In this document: piece after piece, positions 49,201 through 55,734 of the stretch
Position numbering within the stretch: position 1 is the first letter of the stretch
Layout: every line of letters begins with the position of its first letter
Origin: Rhizobium halophilum
Lineage (GTDB): Bacteria > Pseudomonadota > Alphaproteobacteria > Rhizobiales > Rhizobiaceae
NCBI RefSeq assembly: GCF_021648825.1
Contig: NZ_JAKJHS010000005.1
Coordinates: 124,001-188,000, forward strand
DNA: 64,000 nt
Direction: 5' to 3'
Translations under genes and position numbers: made by a program
The notes under the pieces: generated by a model
Told to the model about the DNA's origin: nothing
The model's database searches: none
The model's input: only the letters and a program-made list of their open reading frames with translations

Positions 49201-49857
49201 CGCCTCGACGACGAATAGGAGGTGGAGAGCCGGATCCGCAGACACCTTGGCCATGGCTGCCGGCAGATAACCCTTCGCCGTGGGAACGGGGCGCTTCACG
49301 AGGCCACTGGCATCGGCTCCAGACATCGTCACCAGCATTCGGGCCGTCTGGGGCGTCAGCTCAAGCTCCTTATAACCGTGAGAGCAGGCGATAGCCTTTC
49401 CGTCTGCATCAACAACGGCCAGATGGGTATCCGGATCATCCAGGCCGTCGATCATGCTGTTTGCACGGTCGATGGCAGTCATGGGAGTTTGGTCGGAAGG
49501 TGCATAAAAAAGGACGCACGGCTGGCCATATACTTCTATGAGTGTACAGGATCCCGTAACGGTGATGCGGCGGAAGCCACTGGCAACACGTACGGTTACC
49601 GAAACCGTGTCGCCAAGGTTCCGCAGCTTGCGGCTCACCGCTGAAATCTGTCGCAAGAGCAGGCTGTTTGCCGGCGGCCCCTGGTCCAGTAGGTCATAAA
49701 CGGAACCATATCCGAACAGAGTAGCCCCGCGACCGTTCGCCCATATGATCTCGTTCACGTCAGGGGAGAGCAGCGCGACAGCTTTGCCTGCGGCGAAATG
49801 TTCTCGGACGTTCTCCTGAACGGCAATATCGATGAACGGGTATTGGATCATTGGCAT
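46243..49857 (-). CDS. cbrA: Multi-PAS sensor histidine kinase, CbrA/PdhS family
   Basis: This is a 1204-residue kinase with no evident membrane segment. PAS-like regions lie at about 15-115, 335-445, 725-820 and 855-965. The linkers at about 225-320 and 470-700 are acidic and look disordered. The HisKA domain has HVSHEVRTPLNAIIGFADLM with phospho-His near 982, then SERFGPIGHPRYVEYANDIVRSG, the DivJ/PleC/PdhS signature that interacts with DivK. ATP-binding boxes are NILSNAIRFT, DTGIGM and GTGLGL. In S. meliloti CbrA influences the DivK-CtrA pathway and symbiosis. The name rests on this signature and on gene neighbourhood. Confidence 0.83.
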   Translation of the reverse strand: MPMIQYPFIDIAVQENVREHFAAGKAVALLSPDVNEIIWANGRGATLFGYGSVYDLLDQGPPANSLLLRQISAVSRKLRNLGDTVSVTVRVASGFRRITVTGSCTLIEVYGQPCVLFYAPSDQTPMTAIDRANSMIDGLDDPDTHLAVVDADGKAIACSHGYKELELTPQTARMLVTMSGADASGLVKRPVPTAKGYLPAAMAKVSADPALHLLFVVEAAAPGTDQPPGEEDGKREAETFGGIPPEVPARPAFDEAIEDVAELQDLPEIDDFAETDPLEIEPVAPLAEQVPQPDLDTERESVLEAKPQHAADVSTAELAPRQPSLIDMESFVFRRDARATRFVWKIDAEGRFCEISEEFAKTVGPHAADITGMPFNDVAGLFHLDPEGKIAELLRKRDTWSGKTIWWPVEGTSLAVPIDLAALPTYTRSRIFDGFRGFGIIRVADAIEDPHAVGLGLGNSPAETAGAQEQAELLDQDLDAQPDVSEDLASAEETSDDEERAEEGSSAVGTETSLSSDADPAPEAESGDPAPPVEDQPLEWPDGERPALRIVGNDREASGKVIPLDQRRKRRETLSPVEQAAFKEIARQLDSFIGRSATGDLEDTPEPPPPSDAIDQETSEIKQEAPASEDAEVVSPTVEVDAEDEVISSPELVSLEDEVTETTTDDAEGYNVDHLAQGEPAAADPDKQPKELKSGLSIHRGRNGLSSEVLDQMPVALLVIAGDELIHGNPEFLRLTGYATLQELAEVGGLDALLQRRDLEGKTDAPGGMVVVRADDEVVPVTARLQSVRFENATALMLALMPVPYLQEADPQASEAQVVTLPTSRAPDQNLRLQVEVDELRAILETATDGVVVIDAEGNIRSMNGAASALFNYDNEEAAGKAFVMLFAHESQKAIMDYLTGLSGHGVASVLNDGREVIGREAAGGFIPLFMTIGRLSSSNGYCAVIRDITQWKRTEEELRSAKRAAETANAHKSEFLAHVSHEVRTPLNAIIGFADLMSSERFGPIGHPRYVEYANDIVRSGRHVLDIVNDLLDISKIEAGEMDLDFAAVDLNEAVSEAVSLVQPQANGQRVIIRTALSYAVPPVVADHRSVKQIALNILSNAIRFTPSGGQIVVSTVYEADGRVVLRVRDTGIGMTRQELETAMKPFRQIAGSTRKRGDGTGLGLPLTKAMADANRADFSIQSKPHEGTLVEIAFPPQRVLAN

Positions 49858-49884
49858 GGGCTGAGCCTAGGGTCGCGCGACATG

Positions 49885-49899
49885 TTAACAGACAGTTAA
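49885..49899 (-). promoter_or_regulatory. CtrA-type box upstream of cbrA
   Basis: Read on the minus strand, TTAACTGTCTGTTAAC matches the full TTAA-N7-TTAAC consensus of CtrA. It ends 27 bases before the cbrA start. Two more TTAA half-sites occur at 49938 and 49954 but with a 12-base gap. The position suggests that CtrA controls cbrA directly, most likely as a repressor given how close it is to the start. Confidence 0.5.
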
Positions 49900-49966
49900 T
49901 AGCGACAGCTGCTGTTTAGGTCCACAAGCGAGCTATGTTAAGGCGCTACAAGGTTAACGAAGTGAT

Positions 49967-49981
49967 TTGTGCAGTGCACAA
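49967..49981. promoter_or_regulatory. Palindrome in phasin promoter (PhaR-like site)
   Basis: TTGTGCAGTGCACAA is a perfect seven-plus-seven palindrome around one base. It contains TGC-N3-GCA, and a related TTGCAATGC follows at 49988. PhaR/AniA, the PHB-sensing repressor of phasin genes, binds TGC/GCA-type sequences. The site is 87 bases before the phasin start. Confidence 0.45.
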
Positions 49982-50068
49982 TAAATGTTGCAATGCGATA
50001 GCGTATGCTCTATATGTAGGCCATGGGACCTGACATTAGTTGGGCGCAACCAAATTGAGGAAGAGATC

Positions 50069-50515
50069 ATGGCATACCGTTCAGATGACGTTTTCTCCTT
50101 CACGGCGTTCGATCCGGCGACGCTGACGGAGAGCTACCGCGCATTCACCGAAAAGGGTGTCGCTCAGACACGTGAAACCTATTCCCGGGTCAAGACCGCA
50201 GCGGAAGAGGCAAGCAAAGCCGCCGAAGCGACGTTGCAGTCTGCTCAAGCAGGCTCCGTGGAGATTGGCCTGAAGGCAATCGAAGCCCTGCGGATTAACA
50301 CGGACCTGTCGCTTTCGCACATGGAATCGCTGATGGGCGTCAAGTCGGTCTCTGAATTCCTTGAGTTGCAGACCACCTTCATCCGCAAGCAGGCGGAACT
50401 GACAGTCGAGCAGGCGAAGTCGCTCCAGGATGCCACACGCAAGATGGCTGAAGCAGTAAGCCAACCCGGTAAGGAAGCGGCCGAGAAGGCAATGTCCAAC
50501 TTCAAGGCGGCCTGA
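50069..50515 (+). CDS. Phasin (PHB granule-associated protein)
   Basis: Phasins coat polyhydroxybutyrate granules and limit their size. The 148-residue product is all-helical with no signal peptide. It has the Phasin_2 pattern: FTAFDPATLTESYRAFTEKGVAQTRETYSRVKTAAEEA near the start and FLELQTTFIRKQAELTVEQAKSLQDATRKMAEA near the end. The ATG at 50069 has GAGGAAGAG upstream. It stands alone, with its own promoter and a strong terminator after it, in line with high expression. Confidence 0.9.
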   Translation: MAYRSDDVFSFTAFDPATLTESYRAFTEKGVAQTRETYSRVKTAAEEASKAAEATLQSAQAGSVEIGLKAIEALRINTDLSLSHMESLMGVKSVSEFLELQTTFIRKQAELTVEQAKSLQDATRKMAEAVSQPGKEAAEKAMSNFKAA

Positions 50516-50538
50516 CCCAGGAAGGTTTTGCCCTTCGC

Positions 50539-50562
50539 AAGCCAGCGGAAAAACGCTGGCTT
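50539..50562 (+). terminator. Rho-independent terminator of phasin gene
   Basis: AAGCCAGCG and CGCTGGCTT form a nine-base stem with loop GAAAAA, then TGCCGTTTG, 23 bases after the phasin stop. Confidence 0.75.
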
Positions 50563-50635
50563 TGCCGTTTGAGGGGCTTGCAAATATCGGTCGATGCTCG
50601 TATTGGAGCCGCACGGCGCCAAGAGCGTCGATTGT

Positions 50636-50712
50636 GCGGTTGTAGCTCAGTTGGTTAGAGCGCAGGTTTGTGGCACCTGAGGTCGGAGGTTCAATTCCCC
50701 CCAACCGTACCA
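50636..50712 (+). tRNA. tRNA-His (GTG)
   Basis: This 77-base cloverleaf runs from GCGGTTG to CAACCGT-A-CCA. The D-loop segment is AGCTCAGTTGGTTAGAGC, the anticodon loop TTGTGGC with anticodon GTG, and the T-arm GGAGGTTCAATTCCCCC. CCA is encoded. The base before position 1 is T and the discriminator is A73, so the usual G-1:C73 pair of tRNA-His is absent, as reported for a clade of alphaproteobacteria. The first acceptor pair is G-U. Confidence 0.95.
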
Positions 50713-50876
50713 CTTCCTATCTGGTTACAGCTTCATGGAGCTCACCTGCCGGTGATGGCTCCGACTTGTCATTGACACAGAACTACCTACTTTGTTGCGA
50801 CGCACAGCATCGCGCTCCCATTTTATATGATTTTCAAACATCGCTTTGGCGAGACCCTGTTGAAGGAGTTGTCCTT

Positions 50877-51122
50877 ATGTCGATTTGTATCAGCAGCTTT
50901 GAAGCCGACGCCGATAAACAAGTTATCGGCCGTCAGTTGGCAAACGCAGTCAGCGAGGCTCGTGAGGCTGTCGGCTATTCCCTCGAGCAATTGGCCGTCA
51001 CAACCGGGTTGACTGTTGATGAATTGGTCGCGGTAGAAGGCGGAGAGGGGGCCGACCCGGCGCTGTTGCAGCGGATCGCAAGCGGCCTGGGACTGCCCGC
51101 CGCCGCGTTCATAGCGGCCTGA
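50877..51122 (+). CDS. Small HTH (XRE-like) protein
   Basis: This 81-residue protein has residues 16-78 resembling an XRE helix-turn-helix: REAVGYSLEQLAVTTGLTVDELVAVEGGEGADPALLQRIASGLGLP. AAGGAG lies eight bases before the ATG. A TTGACA hexamer is present at 50772. It is convergent with the LysR gene, with only 18 bases between stops. Target genes are unknown. Confidence 0.7.
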   Translation: MSICISSFEADADKQVIGRQLANAVSEAREAVGYSLEQLAVTTGLTVDELVAVEGGEGADPALLQRIASGLGLPAAAFIAA

Positions 51123-51140
51123 TTTATGCGCGCAGATCTC

Positions 51141-52022
51141 TCACATGAAGATCTGCCGCTCTTCCTGAACAAGTTCGTGGAGGAAATCCACCACCACGCG
51201 CAGCCGCATCAGATCGCGGCTGCTTTCATGATAGGTGGTCCAGTATGCGCGGCGGATCACCACCTCGGGCAGGATTCGGATCAGTTCCGGATATTGCCGC
51301 CCGATGTAGTCATGCAGGATGCCAATGCCGGCACCGGAACGCACCGCTTCTGTCTGACCGATCGCGCTGGAGATCTCGAAGCTCGCATCCCAGTCGCGCA
51401 TGATTTCGCCGGTGAAGTTGAGGGATGGAGAGAAGATCAGATCCTCAACATATCCCGTTCGCGAATGGCGCTTCAGCGCCTCCACGTTGTCAGGGGCTCC
51501 ATGGGCTTCCACGTAGGCGCGTGAGGCATAAAGGCCAAGAGAGTAATCCACGAGTTTCGCACAAACCAGGCGGCCTTGGGTCGGTCGTTCGATCGTGATC
51601 GCGATGTCGGCCTCCCGTTGAGAAAGCGAGAAGGAGCGGGGGACGGGAACCAGTTGCAGCTTGAGTTGAGGGTGGCGCCTTGTTAACTGCCCTAAACGTG
51701 GTGCGAGGAAGGAAACACCGAAGCCGTCCGGTGCGCCAATGCGCACTGTCCCTGCGATGATGGTATCGATGCGCCCACTCGTTGCCTGGGCTTCCAGCAT
51801 CTCTGCTTCCATGCGCTCTCCCGCACGAAAAAGTTTCTCCCCTTCGGGCGTCAACTCGCACCCATTGGTTCGGCGGATCAGGAGGCGGCTGCCCAAGGCT
51901 TCCTCCAGATTGGTCATCCTCCGTCCCAGCGTAGCATGATTGATGCCGAGGCGTCGGGAGGCGGCAAGCAACTGCCCCGCTCTCGCCACGGCGAGAAACA
52001 AGCGAACGTCATCCCAGTTCAC
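51141..52022 (-). CDS. LysR-family transcriptional regulator
   Basis: This is a 293-residue LysR protein. The N-terminal winged helix (about 1-60) reads DDVRLFLAVARAGQLLAASRRLGINHATLGRRMTNLEEALG. The effector-binding domain follows with the family region GAGIGILHDYIGRQYPELIRI. The GTG start has AAGGA seven bases upstream. It is divergent from mmsA, which it very likely controls through the inverted repeat between them. Inducer candidates are intermediates of valine or inositol breakdown (inference). Confidence 0.9.
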   Translation of the reverse strand: MNWDDVRLFLAVARAGQLLAASRRLGINHATLGRRMTNLEEALGSRLLIRRTNGCELTPEGEKLFRAGERMEAEMLEAQATSGRIDTIIAGTVRIGAPDGFGVSFLAPRLGQLTRRHPQLKLQLVPVPRSFSLSQREADIAITIERPTQGRLVCAKLVDYSLGLYASRAYVEAHGAPDNVEALKRHSRTGYVEDLIFSPSLNFTGEIMRDWDASFEISSAIGQTEAVRSGAGIGILHDYIGRQYPELIRILPEVVIRRAYWTTYHESSRDLMRLRVVVDFLHELVQEERQIFM

Positions 52023-52043
52023 CGTCGTTTCCTTATGTCATAT

Positions 52044-52086
52044 TTTGCACAGCGGCTGCGTAAACTATGGCGTTGCCTTGTGCAAA
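52044..52086. promoter_or_regulatory. Inverted repeat between LysR gene and mmsA
   Basis: TTTGCACA (52044-52051) and TGTGCAAA (52079-52086) are perfect inverted copies separated by 27 bases. They lie within the 107-base divergent promoter region. This looks like a two-site operator for the LysR protein. Confidence 0.5.
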
Positions 52087-52129
52087 TTTGAGTGCCAGTT
52101 TCGCCGTCAAGGAAACTGGAGGCAAACCT

Positions 52130-53626
52130 ATGTACGAAGTTGGCCATTTTATCGACGGGAAGCACGTCACCGGCTCGAGCGGACGTACCGCGAGCGTCTA
52201 CAATCCTGCCACCGGAGAGGTTCAGGCGACGGTATCATTGGCCAGCGACGCCGAACTCCGCGCCGCAGTGGAAAGCGCCAAGGCGGCGCAACCGGCTTGG
52301 GCCGCCACGAATCCGCAGCGCCGCGCCCGTGTCTTCATGAAGTTTGTCGAGCTTCTGAACAAGAACATGCAGGAACTCGCGGAGCTGCTTTCGAAGGAGC
52401 ATGGGAAGACCGTCGAGGATTCCAAGGGCGACATTGTCCGCGGCCTGGAAGTCTGCGAGTTCGTGATCGGCATACCGCATCTGTCCAAGAGCGAGTTCAC
52501 CGAAGGCGCCGGACCCGGCATCGACATGTACTCCATTCGACAGCCCGTCGGGATTGGTGCTGGCATCACCCCCTTCAACTTCCCCGCCATGATTCCAATG
52601 TGGATGTTCGCACCTGCGATCGCCTGCGGCAACGCCTTTATTCTCAAGCCATCGGAGCGTGATCCGTCGGTGCCGATTCGCCTGGCGGAGCTGATGATCG
52701 AAGCAGGCCTGCCGGCCGGCATCCTGAACGTCGTCAATGGCGACAAGTCGGCGGTGGATGCCATCCTGAGCAATCCCGACATCAGCGCGATCTCCTTCGT
52801 TGGATCCACGCCAATTGCGCGATACGTCTATGGTACTGCGGCGATGAACGGCAAGCGCGCCCAGTGCTTCGGCGGGGCCAAGAACCACATGATCATCATG
52901 CCCGATGCCGACCTTGACCAAGCGGCAAACGCCCTGATGGGGGCCGGTTATGGCTCTGCTGGCGAGCGGTGCATGGCGATCTCCGTCGCAGTGCCGGTTG
53001 GGGAGGAGACTGCCAATCGCCTCGTCGAGAAGCTGGCCCCGATGGTCGAGAGCCTTCGGATCGGTCCATACACCGACGATAAGGCGGACATGGGCCCGGT
53101 CGTCACCAAGGAGGCGCGTGACCGCATCCTCGGCCTGATCAATCGTGGCTTGGAGGAGGGTGCTGAGCTGGTGGTCGACGGACGAGACTTCAAGCTGCAG
53201 GGCTACGAGGAAGGCTACTTCGTCGGCGGTTGCTTGTTCGATCGTGTCACGCCGGACATGGACATCTACAAGACGGAGATCTTCGGCCCCGTTCTTTCCG
53301 TGGTCCGGGCGCGCAATTACGAGGAAGCTCTCGAACTGCCGATGAAGCATGAGTACGGCAATGGTGTCGCGATCTATACCCGCGACGGAGACGCTGCGCG
53401 CGATTTCGCCAGCCGCATCAATATCGGCATGGTCGGGGTGAATGTGCCGATCCCGGTTCCGCTTGCCTACCACTCCTTTGGCGGCTGGAAGTCCTCCTCG
53501 TTCGGCGACTTGAACCAGCACGGCACCGATTCCATAAAGTTCTGGACGCGGACCAAAACCGTCACGTCGCGCTGGCCCTCGGGCATCAAGGACGGCGCCG
53601 AGTTTATCATGCCGACGATGAAGTGA
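52130..53626 (+). CDS. mmsA: Methylmalonate-semialdehyde dehydrogenase (CoA-acylating)
   Basis: This enzyme oxidises methylmalonate or malonate semialdehyde to propionyl- or acetyl-CoA in valine, thymine and inositol breakdown (also named IolA). The 498-residue protein has ITPFNFPAMIPMWM with Asn150 and the nucleophile Cys281 in YGSAGERCMAIS, the MmsA-specific form of the aldehyde dehydrogenase active site. The ATG at 52130 has GGAG before it. Propionyl-CoA made here could be sensed by the ScfR-type regulator at 34822. Confidence 0.94.
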   Translation: MYEVGHFIDGKHVTGSSGRTASVYNPATGEVQATVSLASDAELRAAVESAKAAQPAWAATNPQRRARVFMKFVELLNKNMQELAELLSKEHGKTVEDSKGDIVRGLEVCEFVIGIPHLSKSEFTEGAGPGIDMYSIRQPVGIGAGITPFNFPAMIPMWMFAPAIACGNAFILKPSERDPSVPIRLAELMIEAGLPAGILNVVNGDKSAVDAILSNPDISAISFVGSTPIARYVYGTAAMNGKRAQCFGGAKNHMIIMPDADLDQAANALMGAGYGSAGERCMAISVAVPVGEETANRLVEKLAPMVESLRIGPYTDDKADMGPVVTKEARDRILGLINRGLEEGAELVVDGRDFKLQGYEEGYFVGGCLFDRVTPDMDIYKTEIFGPVLSVVRARNYEEALELPMKHEYGNGVAIYTRDGDAARDFASRINIGMVGVNVPIPVPLAYHSFGGWKSSSFGDLNQHGTDSIKFWTRTKTVTSRWPSGIKDGAEFIMPTMK

Positions 53627-53720
53627 TGGGACATGCACAGGAAAGTCCTGCGCATCCTACGTGCTATTGATCTTAATTAGCACCGCGCTAACTTCCCCTC
53701 CGCTGATGGAGTGGGGAGTT

Positions 53721-53852
53721 ATGGTGTACGAGTGGGATGAGAAGCGTGCTCGGCGCGCTTATTGGACACGGATCGGGCTGATGGCGGTCGTTGTCTTAGC
53801 CGCTGTTGCCGGGTCTACCTGGATCGCTTCCGCATTCGGCCTGGGCCTCTGA
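53721..53852 (+). CDS. Small single-span membrane protein
   Basis: This 43-residue protein has a charged N-terminus MVYEWDEKRARRAYW and one membrane helix (about 19-40). GGGGAG lies upstream of the ATG and a strong hairpin follows the gene. No family is recognised. The charge distribution (positive before the helix) predicts the N-terminus in the cytoplasm. Confidence 0.6.
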   Translation: MVYEWDEKRARRAYWTRIGLMAVVVLAAVAGSTWIASAFGLGL

Positions 53853-53884
53853 ACAAGAATCCCGGCTCGGGACTTGGAATCAAA

Positions 53885-53909
53885 AAAGGCCGGCGGATCG
53901 CCGGCCTTT
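53885..53909. terminator. Bidirectional terminator between convergent genes
   Basis: AAAGGCCGGCG and CGCCGGCCTTT form a perfect 11-base stem with loop GAT, flanked by A- and T-runs on both sides. It lies between the small membrane-protein gene (+) and fbpA (-). Confidence 0.85.
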
Positions 53910-53924
53910 GCTGTTAAGGGCTGA

Positions 53925-54971
53925 TCAGCCCTCAGGGCCTTCATTGACGCCGACCTTGTCCACCAGTTCCGAAGCCTTCTTGCGGTTGGCGGCAATCTCG
54001 GCAAGCGGAAGCGTGTCCGGCTTGATGGTCCCGAAGCCCTTCACGATCTCCGACGGTTCTGCGCCAGGCATGACGGGATACTCGAAGACCTGCTCCGCAT
54101 AGATCTTCTGGGCCTCGCCCGAGGCCAGGAATTCCATCAACTTCAGGGCGTTGTCCTTGTTCGGAGCGTTCTTCGCCAGCGCCATGCCGGAAATGTTGAC
54201 ATGCGTGCCGCGGTCTTCTGTGTTGGGGAAGAGCACCTTGATCGCCTCAGCCCATTCCTTCTGCTCCGGCTCCTTCTCGTTGGTCTTCATCAGGCCGACA
54301 TAGTAGGTGTTGCCAAGCGCGATGTCGCACTCTCCCGCAAAGATGGCCTTTGCCTGGTCGCGGTCACCGCCGTTCGGCTTGCGAGCGAGATTGTTCTTCA
54401 GACCCGTGAGCCAGGTCTCCGTGTAGTCCTCGCCGTGCGCGGCGATCATCGAAGCAATAAGCCCGATATTGTAGGAATGCTGGGCATCACGGATGCAGAT
54501 CTTGCCCTTCCACTTCGGATCGGCGAGTTCCTCGTAGGTGATGGAGTCCTGCTGGACGCGATCCTTCGACGCATAAACGACACGTCCGCGTGTCGTCAGC
54601 GCAAACCATTCGCCCTCGGGATCGCGGAACTGTGACGGGATATCCTCGTTGATCGTCTCGTTGTCCGTGACCGGCTGAGTGACGTCTCCCTCCTTGGCTT
54701 CCATGATCCGCGCGATGTCGACGGTCAGAATGACGTCGGCCGGCGAGTTGGCGCCTTCCGCCTGGATGCGTTCGACCAGCCCCTTGTCGAGGAACAACAC
54801 GTTGGTGTTGATGCCGGTCTCCTCGGTGAACTTGTCCAGCAGGGGCTTGATCAGGTCAGGCTGCCGATAAGAGTAGACGTTCACTTCCCCGTCGGCCGAA
54901 GCAGACTGGGCCGAAAGCAGGGAAGCGCCGGCCCAAAGTCCGGCTGCAAGGATAGTTTTTGAGATCTTCAT
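53925..54971 (-). CDS. fbpA: Ferric-iron-binding periplasmic protein
   Basis: This is a 348-residue binding protein with a signal peptide ending near SASADGEV. The start NVYSYRQPDLIKPLLDKFTEETGI and the Tyr pair in LGNTYYVGLM are typical of FbpA/AfuA, where tyrosines bind Fe3+. It lacks an adjacent permease or ATPase; the fused permease is at 44535. It is divergent from rirA, and a TGA-N9-TCA site lies in its promoter, so iron-dependent repression by RirA is expected. Confidence 0.9.
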   Translation of the reverse strand: MKISKTILAAGLWAGASLLSAQSASADGEVNVYSYRQPDLIKPLLDKFTEETGINTNVLFLDKGLVERIQAEGANSPADVILTVDIARIMEAKEGDVTQPVTDNETINEDIPSQFRDPEGEWFALTTRGRVVYASKDRVQQDSITYEELADPKWKGKICIRDAQHSYNIGLIASMIAAHGEDYTETWLTGLKNNLARKPNGGDRDQAKAIFAGECDIALGNTYYVGLMKTNEKEPEQKEWAEAIKVLFPNTEDRGTHVNISGMALAKNAPNKDNALKLMEFLASGEAQKIYAEQVFEYPVMPGAEPSEIVKGFGTIKPDTLPLAEIAANRKKASELVDKVGVNEGPEG

Positions 54972-54998
54972 CTGGTCCTCCGCATGTCTCAGGATACC

Positions 54999-55013
54999 TG
55001 ATGAGCAAATTCA
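54999..55013 (-). promoter_or_regulatory. IRO-type RirA site before fbpA
   Basis: Read on the minus strand, TGAATTTGCTCATCA fits the RirA iron-responsive operator TGA-N9-TCA. It starts 28 bases before the fbpA start codon, where a repressor would act. Confidence 0.55.
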
Positions 55014-55075
55014 TGATTTCACGACGGGGTCAATAGGGGAGGGTACGAGTTAAAACTTGATCACGAATTTCTTAT

Positions 55076-55092
55076 TTTTGAATTGTTCAAAA
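55076..55092. promoter_or_regulatory. Irr-box-like palindrome before rirA
   Basis: TTTTGAATTGTTCAAAA is a perfect palindrome (seven bases each side of TTG). It differs from the Irr motif TTTAGAA-N3-TTCTAAA only by one symmetrical change. It lies 50 bases before the rirA start. Irr binding would link rirA expression to haem/iron status. Confidence 0.5.
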
Positions 55093-55142
55093 CTGGCCGG
55101 GGCATTATATGGTGTTTTCGAGAGACTCAGGGAGACATCCGC

Positions 55143-55616
55143 ATGCGGTTGACCAAACAAACGAACTATGCGGTGCGCATGTTGATGTATTGCGCTGCCA
55201 ACGAGGGACGCCTCAGCCGCATCCCGGAGATCGCCAAGGCATACGGAGTGTCGGAGCTTTTTCTGTTCAAGATCCTGCAACCGCTGACGCGCGCGGGCCT
55301 GGTAGAAACGGTGCGCGGCCGCAATGGTGGTGTACGCTTGGGGCGTTCTGCCGAGCGCATCACCTTGTTCGACGTGGTGAAGGTGACAGAAGACAGTTTC
55401 GCCATGGCGGAATGTTTCGAGGATGGCGTTGCGGAATGTCCGCTTGTGGATAGCTGTGGCCTGAATTCGGCACTGCGAAAGGCGCTCAACGCATTCTTCG
55501 ATGTCCTGACCGAATACACGATCGACGACCTGGTCAAGGCTCGTCCGCAGATCAATTTCCTGTTGGGCTTGGACGACGTCCGCATGCCACGCATCGCTGC
55601 CGCTCCGGCGGCCTGA
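55143..55616 (+). CDS. rirA: Iron-responsive Rrf2-family regulator RirA
   Basis: RirA is the rhizobial global iron repressor, an Fe-S protein that loses its cluster in low iron. The 157-residue product has MRLTKQTNYAVRMLMYCAAN and the winged-helix DNA-binding part (about 1-65). The three cluster cysteines are at 91, 99 and 105 in AECFEDGVAECPLVDSC, the same positions as reported for R. leguminosarum RirA. It is divergent from fbpA, and strong hairpins follow it. Confidence 0.96.
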   Translation: MRLTKQTNYAVRMLMYCAANEGRLSRIPEIAKAYGVSELFLFKILQPLTRAGLVETVRGRNGGVRLGRSAERITLFDVVKVTEDSFAMAECFEDGVAECPLVDSCGLNSALRKALNAFFDVLTEYTIDDLVKARPQINFLLGLDDVRMPRIAAAPAA

Positions 55617-55621
55617 GGTAT

Positions 55622-55675
55622 GGAGCCGGCGCTCTGCCGGCTCCGCGAGGGCTCCGAGGTTGACCAGCCTCGGAG
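55622..55675 (+). terminator. Two tandem hairpins after rirA
   Basis: GGAGCCGGC/GCCGGCTCC (55622-55644, nine-base stem) and CTCCGAGG/CCTCGGAG (55652-55675, eight-base stem) follow each other directly. T-runs are lacking, so they may end rirA with Rho or protect the mRNA. The possible TTG start of the next gene at 55660 lies in the second loop. Confidence 0.55.
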
Positions 55676-55734
55676 GCAATATAAAGAAGGAGCGTGCATC
55701 CTCTAGCCGCCCTTATGCCGCCACAGGCCCCCGC

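Noticed and set aside
52235..53638. 467-codon open frame on - opposite mmsA
   Set aside because: Shadow of a strongly conserved dehydrogenase gene; composition is Arg/His/Asp-rich as in antisense frames of GC-rich genes.
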